Source of the DNA: Sulfuricystis thermophila
GTDB taxonomy: Bacteria > Pseudomonadota > Gammaproteobacteria > Burkholderiales > Rhodocyclaceae
Length of the DNA: 64,000 nucleotides
NCBI RefSeq assembly: GCF_004323595.1
Contig: NZ_AP019373.1
Coordinates: 1,736,001 to 1,800,000, forward strand
Direction of reading: 5' to 3'
Shown here: one piece after another, positions 17,424 to 25,705 of the stretch
Layout of the letters: the number at the start of each line of letters is the position of its first letter
Numbering within the stretch: the first letter of the stretch is position 1
Translations under genes and position numbers: made by a program
Notes under the pieces: model-generated
Database searches by the model: none
What the model saw: the letters and a program-made list of their open reading frames with translations, nothing else
Told to the model about the DNA's origin: nothing

Positions 17424-18521
17424 CTATGCGCCGAATGCCACCGTGATGCCCAACCCCCTCCCCTCCAGGCCCTCGCCCATTTCGAGCCGGGCCCGGTGCA
17501 GCTCGGCGATGCGCGCGACGATCGACAAGCCCAGCCCACAGCCTTCGATGTCCTGACCCGCCAAACGATGCAGGCGACGCAACGCCTGCGCACGTTGATC
17601 GGGTGGAATGCCCGGCCCATCATCGGCGATGGAAAGCTCGACTTGGCGCCCCCGTGCCGTCACGCCAACGCCGACTTTGCCGCCTGCGGGGGTGTAACGG
17701 ATCGCGTTGTCGAGCAGGTTGCGTAACAGGATGCGCAGCATCGCCTCGTTGCCGGTGAGCGTCACCGCCTGCGGCGCCTCGAGCTCCAGGGCGATGTTTT
17801 TCTCGACCGCGGCCGGGCCATGATCGGCACAGACCTCGGCGGCCAGCCGATCGAGGCGCACTTCATTCATCGGCAGATCGGCCGCCGGATCGAGCCGCGC
17901 CAGCGTCAAAAGCTGCTCGACCAGATGGCGCGCCCGTTGCGCGCCGGCCGCGAGCTGGCCGAGCGCATGATCGCGCTCGGCCGCATCGCGGGCACGCGCC
18001 GCCACCTGCGCCTGCGTGACGATCGCGGCAAGCGGCGTGCGTAGCTCGTGCGCCGCATCGGCGGTGAAGCGCCGCTCGGCTTCGAGCGAGTCGGCCAGAC
18101 GCGCGAACAGGCCATTGATCGCCTCGATCAGCGGGCGAATCTCGCGCGGCGCCGTTTCAGGGGTGAGCGGGTCGAGCCGTTCCGGCGTGCGGCAGGAAAC
18201 CTCGGTGGCGATCTGATCGAGCGGACGAAAACCGCGGCGGGTGGCAAACCAGATCCAGGCGCCGAGGATCGGCAGGCCGAAGAGCAGCGGCGTGAGCATC
18301 GTTTTCAGCAGATGCTCGGCGAGCTCCTTGTTCACGTGCCGTTCGAGGCGTTTGTATCGTTCGAGGCGCTGGTCGTGATGCTCGCGCTTTTCGAGCATTG
18401 CCATCACTTCTTTGCGCGTCTCGACATAGGCGAAACCGACCGCCCCCAACCAGCCGGCGGTAACGCCCGCGAGCAGCCAGAGAATGAGTCGACGCCGCAG
18501 CGAAAACCAGCGCGTATTCAT
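17424..18521 (-). CDS. Sensor histidine kinase (QseC/PmrB-like)
   Basis: Inner-membrane sensor of 365 residues. Two membrane helices flank a short periplasmic loop rich in charged residues. The H-box is DAAHELRTPLAA, the N-box LLRNLLDNAIRYTP and the G-boxes DDGPGIP and GCGLGLSIV. The segment between the G-boxes (ALRRLHRLAG) lacks the usual F-box FERFYR, so nucleotide handling could be unusual. It overlaps the response-regulator gene by 4 bp and lies downstream of the SHP cytochrome operon in the same direction, the arrangement reported for SHP operons. Confidence 0.9.
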   Translation of the reverse strand: MNTRWFSLRRRLILWLLAGVTAGWLGAVGFAYVETRKEVMAMLEKREHHDQRLERYKRLERHVNKELAEHLLKTMLTPLLFGLPILGAWIWFATRRGFRPLDQIATEVSCRTPERLDPLTPETAPREIRPLIEAINGLFARLADSLEAERRFTADAAHELRTPLAAIVTQAQVAARARDAAERDHALGQLAAGAQRARHLVEQLLTLARLDPAADLPMNEVRLDRLAAEVCADHGPAAVEKNIALELEAPQAVTLTGNEAMLRILLRNLLDNAIRYTPAGGKVGVGVTARGRQVELSIADDGPGIPPDQRAQALRRLHRLAGQDIEGCGLGLSIVARIAELHRARLEMGEGLEGRGLGITVAFGA

Positions 18522-19174
18522 TTCGGCATTGTGTAGCCGATGCCGCGCAGGGTCTTGATACGTTCGGCGCCGAGCTTCTTGCGCAAGTGGTGGATATGCA
18601 CTTCGAGCGCGTTGCTATCGGGCTCGTCGCGCCAGCCGTAGAGCGAGGCTTCGAGCTGGGCGCGCGTCATCACGCGGCCGGCATTTTCGAGCAGCACCTG
18701 CAAGAGCGCGAACTCACGCGCCGACAGTTCCACGGGCTTTCCTGCCAGCGTCACCTGCCGCGCGGCCGGGTCGAGCGTCAATTCGCCCAGGCACAGTTGC
18801 GGCTGGCTGCGTCCGGCCGCGCGGCGGAGGAGCGCGCGCACCCGCGCGGCGAGCTCGTCGAGATCGACCGGCTTGACGAGGTAGTCGTCGGCGCCGGCAT
18901 CGAGTCCTTGCACCTTGTCGCTGGTCGCATCGCGCGCGGTGAGGATCAACACCGGCAAGCTCTGCCCGCGCGCGCGCAAGGCGGCGAGCACGGCCAAACC
19001 GGTTTGCCGCGGCAGGCCCAGATCGAGCACGAGGAGATCATAGGCTTCGGTTTTGAGCGCCAGGTCGGCGGCCGCGCCGTCCTTCACCCAATCGACCGCA
19101 TAACCTTCCTGGCGCAGGCCGACCATCAGGCCATCGCCCAGGTGGGGGTCGTCTTCGGCAAGCAGAATGCGCAT
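18518..19174 (-). CDS. OmpR-family response regulator (QseB-like)
   Basis: 218 residues: a receiver domain (ILLAEDDPHLGDGL, phospho-Asp in LLVLDLGLPRQTG, Lys in DYLVKPVD) and a winged-helix DNA-binding domain (LSAREFALLQVLLENAGRVMTRAQLE). Partner of the overlapping kinase gene. OmpR proteins of this type bind direct repeats, and TTAAG repeats are present upstream of this operon (21016-21053) and of the RND efflux operon (27214-27229); these are likely targets. Confidence 0.93.
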   Translation of the reverse strand: MRILLAEDDPHLGDGLMVGLRQEGYAVDWVKDGAAADLALKTEAYDLLVLDLGLPRQTGLAVLAALRARGQSLPVLILTARDATSDKVQGLDAGADDYLVKPVDLDELAARVRALLRRAAGRSQPQLCLGELTLDPAARQVTLAGKPVELSAREFALLQVLLENAGRVMTRAQLEASLYGWRDEPDSNALEVHIHHLRKKLGAERIKTLRGIGYTMPK

Positions 19175-19183
19175 GGCGTCAGT

Positions 19184-19789
19184 TTAGCGTGCCAGCCACC
19201 AGGCGCAGAGTGCAACCCAGCCAAGCAGGGCCACTGCAGCGAGCGGGCGGGCACTGGCGATCGCCTCGCCGGGCTCACCACGCTTCCTGCCGGTGAACAT
19301 CGCCCGCACCAGGTTTTCGTGATGCACGAGGCTGCCGACGATGACCCCGGCGATATGCACGCCGACGACGATCAGCATGGTATTCGCGAGCCCTTCGTGC
19401 AGCTCCTCGAGCCAATGGCCGCCCCAATCGTTGTAGATCAGCCAGCCGGTGCCGCCGGTCGCCAGTCCCAGCACGATGAGCAGCAGGATCGCCCAGCCGC
19501 CGGCCGGATTGTGGCCGGTGGTGTGCATCGCTTGACCCGTGACCAGTCCCTTGAGATAGGCAAAAGCAGCCGCTGGCCCCCTCACGAAGCTGGCAAAGCG
19601 CGCATGCCGGCTGCCTAGAAAGCCCCACAGGAGACGAAACAGCATCACGCCGACCAGCGTGCCACCCGCGTAAGCATGCACCAGCCGCCAGGTTTCGCCT
19701 TCGCTCGTCAGCCAGGCGATAGCAAAGGCGGCCACCAGCAGCCAATGGCCGATGCGCACCGGCCAATCCCAGACGAGGATCTTTTCCAT
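19184..19789 (-). CDS. Cytochrome b561-type membrane protein of SHP operon
   Basis: 201 residues and four membrane helices with the b561 pattern: WDWPVRIGHWLL, VHAYAGGTLVGVMLFRLLWG, and ELHEGLANTMLIVVGVHIAGV provide the His ligands for two hemes. It should carry electrons from the quinone pool to the periplasmic diheme cytochrome. The start at 19789 gives the canonical MEKILVWDWPVRIGHW; an upstream in-frame extension lies in the MITE and was rejected. Its start codon is 4 bp from MITE copy A, which now separates it from the diheme cytochrome gene. Confidence 0.9.
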   Translation of the reverse strand: MEKILVWDWPVRIGHWLLVAAFAIAWLTSEGETWRLVHAYAGGTLVGVMLFRLLWGFLGSRHARFASFVRGPAAAFAYLKGLVTGQAMHTTGHNPAGGWAILLLIVLGLATGGTGWLIYNDWGGHWLEELHEGLANTMLIVVGVHIAGVIVGSLVHHENLVRAMFTGRKRGEPGEAIASARPLAAVALLGWVALCAWWLAR

Positions 19790-19793
19790 GTTC

Positions 19794-20003
19794 AACCCAG
19801 ATTGTCCATTGGGACACGAGCGGGTTTCGATGGCGAGGGCGAGCAGGTTTGCGTCCCCGCGACGAGCCAATAACCGTGTCTATTGGCGAGGAGCGGGGGC
19901 GCGAAGATGCCGCCCGCAGCCCGAAAACCGCCGTGTAGGGCGATGAAATGATCGTTTCGCATGCTCATGGTAAGTTAGCCCGGTCTGATGGACAATCTGG
20001 GTT
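19794..20003. mobile_element. 210-bp MITE-like element, copy A
   Basis: Bounded by inverted repeats AACCCAGATTGTCCATT and (as complement) AATGGACAATCTGGGTT. It is the same length as copies at 29000, 31756 and 60332. It sits between the diheme-cytochrome stop codon, which it overlaps by one base, and the cytochrome b561 start. No transposase and no obvious target duplication are seen. Confidence 0.88.
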
Positions 20004-20548
20004 TAATCCTCCCAGCGGCGGCCGCTCGGCATGACGATCTCACGCTCGCGGTAGCTGCCTTGCGCGGCTTGGGTGTGGCAGGCGGCGCAGTTGGCCGGCG
20101 TCTTCACCTTGGGGTGGGCCCAGTCGCTGCGTGACACCTCGCGGTGCTTGCGCTGGAACCAGGGCGTCGCAGTGAGCCGCGGCAGGGCTGCAGCGGATGC
20201 CGTCCCGCCAGCGCCGACTCTTCGAGGCAAGTCGGCGCCCGGCGGGACGCTCTCATGCCCGCCAGCGCCGACTTTCGACGGACTGCCGGCATTGCGGACG
20301 AGAAAGTCCTGGATGGCACGCCGCGTCGGCTCATCGAGGCTGGCGTTGTCGCCGTAGTGTTTGTCGAGGCTCGCCATCACGCGCCGCCAATCATCACCCG
20401 TCAGAAGCTGCGGCGGATAGGCGACATGGCAGCTGGCGCACTCGGCCTGAAAGGCCGGCGGCGCATCGGCGGGCAGACGCAGCTTGTCGGCCAGCGCCGT
20501 GGCAGAGAGCGAGACGAGCACGATGCCGGTCAGGACATTTCTTTTCAT
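20003..20548 (-). CDS. Diheme cytochrome c (DHC family) with REP-encoded insert
   Basis: Periplasmic electron carrier of 181 residues from the ATG at 20548 (signal peptide ends ATALA). Heme sites are CASCH near residue 37 and CAACH near residue 155. It resembles the DHC protein that partners SHP and cytochrome b561. Between the hemes, residues about 88-117 (KVGAGGHESVPPGADL... and KVGAG-like again) are encoded by REP-like units at 20199-20276, read in frame; this insert would be foreign to the fold. The stop codon touches MITE copy A. It overlaps the SHP gene by 4 bp. Confidence 0.87.
   Translation of the reverse strand: MKRNVLTGIVLVSLSATALADKLRLPADAPPAFQAECASCHVAYPPQLLTGDDWRRVMASLDKHYGDNASLDEPTRRAIQDFLVRNAGSPSKVGAGGHESVPPGADLPRRVGAGGTASAAALPRLTATPWFQRKHREVSRSDWAHPKVKTPANCAACHTQAAQGSYREREIVMPSGRRWED
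20199..20276. repeat. REP-like hairpin plus half unit inside diheme cytochrome gene
   Basis: A full inverted pair at 20199-20250 plus an extra half unit at about 20257-20276. All three contain the GCCAGCGCCGACT core or its complement. The same hairpin lies in intergenic DNA at 12401-12450 and 45498-45550. The reading frame of the cytochrome stays open through it. Confidence 0.8.
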
Positions 20549-20964
20549 GGCCGCACCTCCATCATGAAGGCGACGAAATCGGCTTTCTCGGCCGCCGTGC
20601 ACTCGCGGCCGACGACCTCCTTGCAGTTGCGGCCAAACCATTTCTCGGCCTTGGCGAGCTCGGTGAAACGTTCCGGATTGGCGGCAGGCGCCAGGGGTTT
20701 GATCGTCTTGTCGGTGACGACGTGGCGGCCCGGCTGGGTCGGTTTGTCGGTATGGCAACTGGTGCAGGCCGGCATCTTGGCCGACACGTTGAAGCGGCGC
20801 GCGAAGAACTCGGCGCCGCGCTGCGCCGAAGGCTGAAAATTCGGCGTCGCCTGGGCGGCATCAGTTCGATAAGTCGCCAGGAGCTCGGCAGGGGTGGCGG
20901 CGTGGGCAGGGGTGAATGACATCGCCATCACGGCGATGGAGATGAGGAAAGCAGTGGCTTTCAT
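20545..20964 (-). CDS. shp: SHP-type monoheme cytochrome c (DUF1924)
   Basis: 139 residues with a signal peptide (cut after PAHA) and one heme site CTSCH. The flanking sequence (DKPTQPGRHVVTDKTIKPLAP, then WFGRNC and CTAAEKADFVAFM) is the hallmark of sphaeroides heme protein, an oxygen/NO-binding high-spin cytochrome. In Rhodobacter the partners are a diheme cytochrome and a b-type cytochrome, exactly the order found here, followed by a two-component pair. Physiological role of SHP is still uncertain in the literature. A likely regulator binding array lies 52-89 bp upstream. Confidence 0.9.
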   Translation of the reverse strand: MKATAFLISIAVMAMSFTPAHAATPAELLATYRTDAAQATPNFQPSAQRGAEFFARRFNVSAKMPACTSCHTDKPTQPGRHVVTDKTIKPLAPAANPERFTELAKAEKWFGRNCKEVVGRECTAAEKADFVAFMMEVRP

Positions 20965-21015
20965 GGTCAGACTCCTTCGTGCTGGTTGAACACGACGACA
21001 GTCTGCGCCGCGCCG

Positions 21016-21053
21016 CTTAAACGAGACTTAGGGTTGGCTTAACGCCGGCTTAA
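21016..21053. promoter_or_regulatory. Four CTTAA repeats at 11-bp spacing upstream of SHP operon
   Basis: CTTAA or CTTAG begins at 21016, 21027, 21038 and 21049, each 11 bp apart, so all face the same side of the helix. On the coding strand these read TTAAG-N6-TTAAG, the form used by PmrA/QseB-like OmpR regulators. The array overlaps the 3' end of the efflux outer-membrane gene. Confidence 0.75.
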
Positions 21054-22320
21054 GATCGGTCGCGAGAACACTTTCCGACGCGAAATCCCATAGCTCATGC
21101 GCATCGAGCAGGAGCCGGTAGCGTGCTTCGATGGCATCGATCTGGGCCTGGATGGCCGCCAGGCGGGCTTCGCTCGCTTGCCGACGGGCAAGCTGCAGAT
21201 CACTGTACTGGCCTTCGCCCAAACGCCAGGCTTTTTCGACCAGACGTGCGTTTTCCTCCATCCGCCGCGCCACATCGTCGAGCCTGCGCCATTGTTCGTA
21301 GTGGGCGACCGCCGTGGCAATGGTCTGGCGTGCTTCCGCCTCGGCACGGGCGAGCACCAGCGCCTCGCGCGCCGCGGCGGCATCGGCTTCGGCGCTGGCG
21401 GAGCGGCTCGTCGCGTCACGCGCCTTGCCTGCCAGTGGAATCGACAGATGCACGCCGATGAGGCGTTCTTGCCCATCCCGCTCGCTGCCGAAAGTGAGGC
21501 CGACCGTCGGATCGGGCCAGCGCTCGGCATCGGCACGCGCGGCGGCCAGCCTCGCCCGTTCAGTTTCGCTGCGTGCCAGCGCCAGTTCATGGTTTTCGGC
21601 AAGGATGCGCCGTTGCCACTCGGTTTGTGCTTCCGGCGCAGCATCGATCGCCTGCGGTGGGCCGAGCAGCGGCTGCGCCGGCAGGGTGATGGCAGGAAAT
21701 TGCGCCCGCCATTCGATCGCCACCCGTTCCCGCCGCATCTGTGCTTGGGCGAGCTGGGCCTCGGCTTGTTTGAGCTGCGCCTCGCTCAACATCGCTTCGA
21801 GACGTGCCGTCTCGCCAGCGCCGACTTTTTTCACTGCAGCAGTATGGAGTTCGCGCAGGATCGCGACCTGGGACAGCCACTCGGTGACGGCGGCGGCTTC
21901 CCGTTGCCAGGCGAACCAGCGCGCCAGAAGCTCGCGGCTCGTGGCATGCAGCGCCTCACCCACGGCGTGGTGCGAGACACTCACCTGCGCCTTGCCGAGA
22001 TCGGCATCGAGCGAAGCCTTTCGCGGCAGACGCAGTGTGCGCTCGATACCGAGCTCGTGTTCGCGGTAACGCTGATCGACACTGCGATCACGCCGACTCT
22101 GGGCCGAAAACCGCACGGCAAATTCGTGCGGGCCGGCCACGAGGCCGCTTTCCTGCGCCTTGCCGGCATGCCAGCCGGCAATGGCGGCCCGCACCTGAGG
22201 ATGCGCAGCCAAAGCGGCGATCACCTCTGCGGTGGGCGGCAGATCGGCCGTTTCGGCATGGAGCAGATTGGTGAGCAACAGCACGGCGCTGGCAACGACG
22301 GTGTTCACGAATGTCTTCAT
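21028..22320 (-). CDS. Outer-membrane efflux protein (CzcC/CusC-like, TolC family)
   Basis: 430 residues; the start at 22320 gives a signal peptide (ending LLHA). Long helical hairpins with two OEP repeats (ERTLRLPRKASLDADLGKAQ and GVHLSIPLAGKARDATSRSASAEADAAAA) are characteristic of TolC-family channels. It should complete the RND pump by spanning the outer membrane. It overlaps the DUF3240 gene by 4 bp. A REP-like half unit at 21804-21830 is read in frame as KVGAGETA in the middle of the protein. Confidence 0.88.
   Translation of the reverse strand: MKTFVNTVVASAVLLLTNLLHAETADLPPTAEVIAALAAHPQVRAAIAGWHAGKAQESGLVAGPHEFAVRFSAQSRRDRSVDQRYREHELGIERTLRLPRKASLDADLGKAQVSVSHHAVGEALHATSRELLARWFAWQREAAAVTEWLSQVAILRELHTAAVKKVGAGETARLEAMLSEAQLKQAEAQLAQAQMRRERVAIEWRAQFPAITLPAQPLLGPPQAIDAAPEAQTEWQRRILAENHELALARSETERARLAAARADAERWPDPTVGLTFGSERDGQERLIGVHLSIPLAGKARDATSRSASAEADAAAAREALVLARAEAEARQTIATAVAHYEQWRRLDDVARRMEENARLVEKAWRLGEGQYSDLQLARRQASEARLAAIQAQIDAIEARYRLLLDAHELWDFASESVLATDLKPALSQP
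21804..21830. repeat. REP-like half unit inside efflux channel gene
   Basis: It contains GCCAGCGCCGACTTT; on the coding strand it is read as KVGAGETA. The frame is the same as in the other minus-strand genes carrying this unit. Confidence 0.6.
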
Positions 22321-22631
22321 TGCAAGCTCCCCATCCGGATCACGGGTGTGAGCCACCAGACGCTCTGCGCACTGGCAAGCCCACGATGCAGTTCGGCCAG
22401 CAGTGCATCGACGTAGCTGGCATCGACGAGGATCTCGATACGGATCCGCTCGCTGCGGCCGCGTACTGCTTCGGCGGGTGTCAAACTGCCATCCGGATCG
22501 CCATGGCCTTCGACGCGATGCATCGTGAACGGACCGACCCATTCGGGATGCTTGAGCAGCTCATCGAGCACCTGATCCTTCAGGGCGTTGGGCAGGATCA
22601 GGTTGAGGCAGGTATCGAGACGCTTATTCAT
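22317..22631 (-). CDS. DUF3240-like small protein of metal RND operon
   Basis: 104 residues from the ATG at 22631. The sequence (LILPNALKDQVLDELLKHPEWVGPFTMHRVEGHG... and IRIEILVDASYVDALLAELH) has the beta-alpha-beta layout of PII-like/DUF3240 proteins encoded in Czc/Cus operons. It probably senses or regulates at the cytosolic face of the pump, but no function is established. It overlaps both neighbours by 4 bp, so its translation is coupled to the pump. Confidence 0.78.
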   Translation of the reverse strand: MNKRLDTCLNLILPNALKDQVLDELLKHPEWVGPFTMHRVEGHGDPDGSLTPAEAVRGRSERIRIEILVDASYVDALLAELHRGLASAQSVWWLTPVIRMGSLQ

Positions 22632-25600
22632 CCTGCATCTCCCCAACGACGGTAGAAAATCGGCAGGATGATCAGGGTGAGCAGGGTCGAGGTGACCAGC
22701 CCACCGATGACGACGATGGCCAGCGGCCGCTGGATCTCCGAACCGGGCCCGGTGGCAAAAAGCAGCGGCACGAGACCGAACGCGGCGATCGAGGCCGTCA
22801 TCAGCACCGGCCGCAGGCGGCGCCGGGCGCCTTCGACCACCACCCGTTCGAGCGGCAGGCCCTGGGCGCGCAGCTGGTTGAAATACGAAACCAGCACCAG
22901 GCCATTCAATACGGCGATGCCCAACAGCGCAATGAAACCCACCGAGGCCGGCACCGACAGATATTCGCCGGCGATCAGCAAGGCGAACACCCCGCCGATG
23001 AGCGCGAACGGAATATTGACGAAGACCATCACCGCCTGCCGCAGCGAGCCGAAGGTGGAAAACAGAATATGGAAGATCATGGCCAAGGCTACCGGCACGA
23101 CGAGCATCAGGCGTTTGGCGGCACGCTGCTGGTTCTCGAACTGGCCGCCCCAGGCCAACCGATAACTGGGCGGCAGCGGGATTTCGGCCGCGACGCGCGC
23201 CTTGGCCTCGTCGACGAAACCGACCAGATCGCGCCCCTCGACACTGGCTTGGACGACGGCAAGCCGCTGGGCGTTTTCGTGATCGACCTTGACCGGCCCC
23301 GCCACCCGCTCGAGTCGCGCGAGCAGCGACAGCGGCACCGTCTCGCCACTGGGCAGCGCAATCGACAAGCCGGAGAACAAGGCGGGCGAGAGGCTGACGT
23401 CTTTCTCGCCACGCAGCACGAGCGGGGTGCGCCGGGTGCCTTCGAGCACCAACCCCAGCGGTTGGCCTTCGAGTTGCGCACGCAGCGCCCGGGCGACTTC
23501 CTCCACCGTGAGGCCGAAGCGACCCGCCATCGTCCGATCGATGGCGACGGTGAAATACTGCACTCCCTCATTTTTCACCGTAAGCACGTCCTGCGCGCCC
23601 GGGATCGTGCGCAAGAGCGCGGCGATCTTTTCGGCCAGATCATTGAGCGTGGCAAGATCGGTGCCAAAGATCTTCACTGCCAGATCGCCGCGCGTGCCGG
23701 TGAGCATTTCCGAGACACGCATTTCGATCGGCTGGGTAAAACTGATGTCCATGCCGGGAAATTCTGCCATCACCTGGCGAATCTCGTTGATCAGCCAGTC
23801 CTTGTCCGGCCGGCGCCAGGTCTCGCGTGGCGCCAGCACCAGAAAGCTGTCGGTCTCGTTGAGCCCCATCGGATCGAGACCCAACTCATCGGAACCCGTG
23901 CGCGCGACGATGTCGATGATCTCCGGCACACGTTCGATGAGGGCTTTTTGCACGGCGAGATCCGTGTCGCGGCTCTGTTCGAGTCCGATCGAAGGCAGTT
24001 TGGCGAGCTGCAGCAGGATGTCGCCCTCGTCCATCGTCGGCATGAAGGTCTTGCCGATCTGGGTGAAAGCGCCGATGGCGGCGAAGAGCAGGAGCACCGT
24101 TACGGCGACGACCTTTTTCGCATTGGCCAGACACCAGGTCAGGAGAGGCACGTAGAGGCGCTGCGCGACGGTCGGCAGCCAAGGCTCGTGATGCCTGGCA
24201 TCCGCCTTGAGGAGAAACGAAGCGATCACCGGAATGACGGTGAATGAGAGCAGCAGCGAGCCTGACAACGCAAAGACGATGGTGAGCGCCACGGGCACGA
24301 ACAGCTTGCCTTCGAGCCCCTGGAGCGTCATGAGCGGCAGGAAGACGATGACGATGATCGAAATGCCGGCTACCACCGGCACCGTCACTTCGCGCACGGC
24401 GCGGTAGATGCGATGCAGAAAAGGCAGGCGTTCGCCGGCAGGATCGGCAAGCCGCGCCTCGACGTTTTCCACCACCACCACGGCGGCATCGACCAGCATG
24501 CCGATGGCGATCGCCAGACCACCGAGGCTCATCAGGTTCGCCGACATGCCAAAGAAATGCATCAGGATGAACGTGATGAGCGCTGCGAGTGGCAGCACGC
24601 AAGCGACGGCGATCGCCGCACGCAAGTTACCCAGAAAGGCCAGGAGCAACACCAGCACCAGGACGATCGCCTCGACCAGCGCTTTGGAAACGGTGCCGAT
24701 CGCCCGCTCGACGAGCGCGCCGCGGTCATAGAAGATCTTCGTCGTCACCCCCGGCGGCAGTTGTGATTGGATCTCGGCGAGTTTGGCCCGCACGCTCTCC
24801 ACCACGGCCCGGGCATTCGCCCCGCGCAAACCCAGCACCAGCCCTTCGACGGCTTCCTCATTGCCGCCATGGGTGACGAAACCATAGCGGGTGAGACTGC
24901 CCACCCGCACATCGGCGACGTCTCCCACCCGGGTGATGTGCGAAGCATGCCCGGCATGAGGATCCGGCACGACGATCGAGCGCAAATCCTCCAACGTCTT
25001 GACGCTGCCTTCGACGCGCACCAGCCAGGCTTCCTCACCCTCGGTGAGACGGCCAGCGCCATCGTTGCGGTTGTTCGTCACCAGCGCGCGTTCGAGATCG
25101 GCCAAGGTGAGTCCGCGCGCTTTCAAAGCCAGCAGATTGGGCACCACCTCGAAAGTGCGCACATGCCCCCCCAAGGCATTGACATCGGCCACTCCCGGCA
25201 AGGTCCTCAACTGCGGGCGGATCACCCAATCGAGCAGCGCACGTTTTTCGGCCAGTGGCAGATCACCCTCGATGGTAAACATCAGCATCTCGCCCAAGGG
25301 TGTGGTGATCGGCGCCAGCCCTCCTGAGACGTCGGTTGGGAAATCCTTCATGACCCCATTCAAACGCTCGGAAACCTGTTGGCGTGCCCAGTAGATATCG
25401 GTGCCATCGACGAAATCGAGCGTGATGTCGGCGATCGCATATTTGGCCACGGCCCGCATCATGCGCTGGTTGGGAATGCCCAGCATCTCCAGCTCGATCG
25501 GCGTGACGATGCGCGCCTCGACCTCCTCCGGCGTCATGCCCGGCGCCTTGACGATGATCTTGACCTGCGTCGAAGAGACGTCGGGGAAGGCATCGATCGG

Positions 25601-25702
25601 CAAGGCGCGAAACGCATAAATGCCGGCGCCGACCATCAGCAAGGTGGCGATGATCACTAAAAGGCGCTGCGTCAGCGCAAACTCGATGAGCTTTTGGAAC
25701 AC
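22628..25702 (-). CDS. Heavy-metal efflux RND pump (CzcA/CusA family)
   Basis: Inner-membrane proton/metal antiporter of 1,024 residues with 12 expected helices and two large periplasmic loops. Helix 4 reads GGLAIAIGMLVDAAVVVVEN: it has Ala-Ile-Gly and Asp-Ala-Ala rather than the CzcA DFG...DG, so it is not a classical Co/Zn/Cd pump. The helix lacks CusA's AIGAMVDAAIVMIEN Met pattern, and the porter loop has GSDELGLDPMGLNETD. The substrate therefore cannot be assigned between monovalent and divalent metals. It is 3 bp from the adaptor gene. Confidence 0.92.
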   Translation of the reverse strand: MFQKLIEFALTQRLLVIIATLLMVGAGIYAFRALPIDAFPDVSSTQVKIIVKAPGMTPEEVEARIVTPIELEMLGIPNQRMMRAVAKYAIADITLDFVDGTDIYWARQQVSERLNGVMKDFPTDVSGGLAPITTPLGEMLMFTIEGDLPLAEKRALLDWVIRPQLRTLPGVADVNALGGHVRTFEVVPNLLALKARGLTLADLERALVTNNRNDGAGRLTEGEEAWLVRVEGSVKTLEDLRSIVVPDPHAGHASHITRVGDVADVRVGSLTRYGFVTHGGNEEAVEGLVLGLRGANARAVVESVRAKLAEIQSQLPPGVTTKIFYDRGALVERAIGTVSKALVEAIVLVLVLLLAFLGNLRAAIAVACVLPLAALITFILMHFFGMSANLMSLGGLAIAIGMLVDAAVVVVENVEARLADPAGERLPFLHRIYRAVREVTVPVVAGISIIVIVFLPLMTLQGLEGKLFVPVALTIVFALSGSLLLSFTVIPVIASFLLKADARHHEPWLPTVAQRLYVPLLTWCLANAKKVVAVTVLLLFAAIGAFTQIGKTFMPTMDEGDILLQLAKLPSIGLEQSRDTDLAVQKALIERVPEIIDIVARTGSDELGLDPMGLNETDSFLVLAPRETWRRPDKDWLINEIRQVMAEFPGMDISFTQPIEMRVSEMLTGTRGDLAVKIFGTDLATLNDLAEKIAALLRTIPGAQDVLTVKNEGVQYFTVAIDRTMAGRFGLTVEEVARALRAQLEGQPLGLVLEGTRRTPLVLRGEKDVSLSPALFSGLSIALPSGETVPLSLLARLERVAGPVKVDHENAQRLAVVQASVEGRDLVGFVDEAKARVAAEIPLPPSYRLAWGGQFENQQRAAKRLMLVVPVALAMIFHILFSTFGSLRQAVMVFVNIPFALIGGVFALLIAGEYLSVPASVGFIALLGIAVLNGLVLVSYFNQLRAQGLPLERVVVEGARRRLRPVLMTASIAAFGLVPLLFATGPGSEIQRPLAIVVIGGLVTSTLLTLIILPIFYRRWGDAG

Positions 25703-25705
25703 GGC

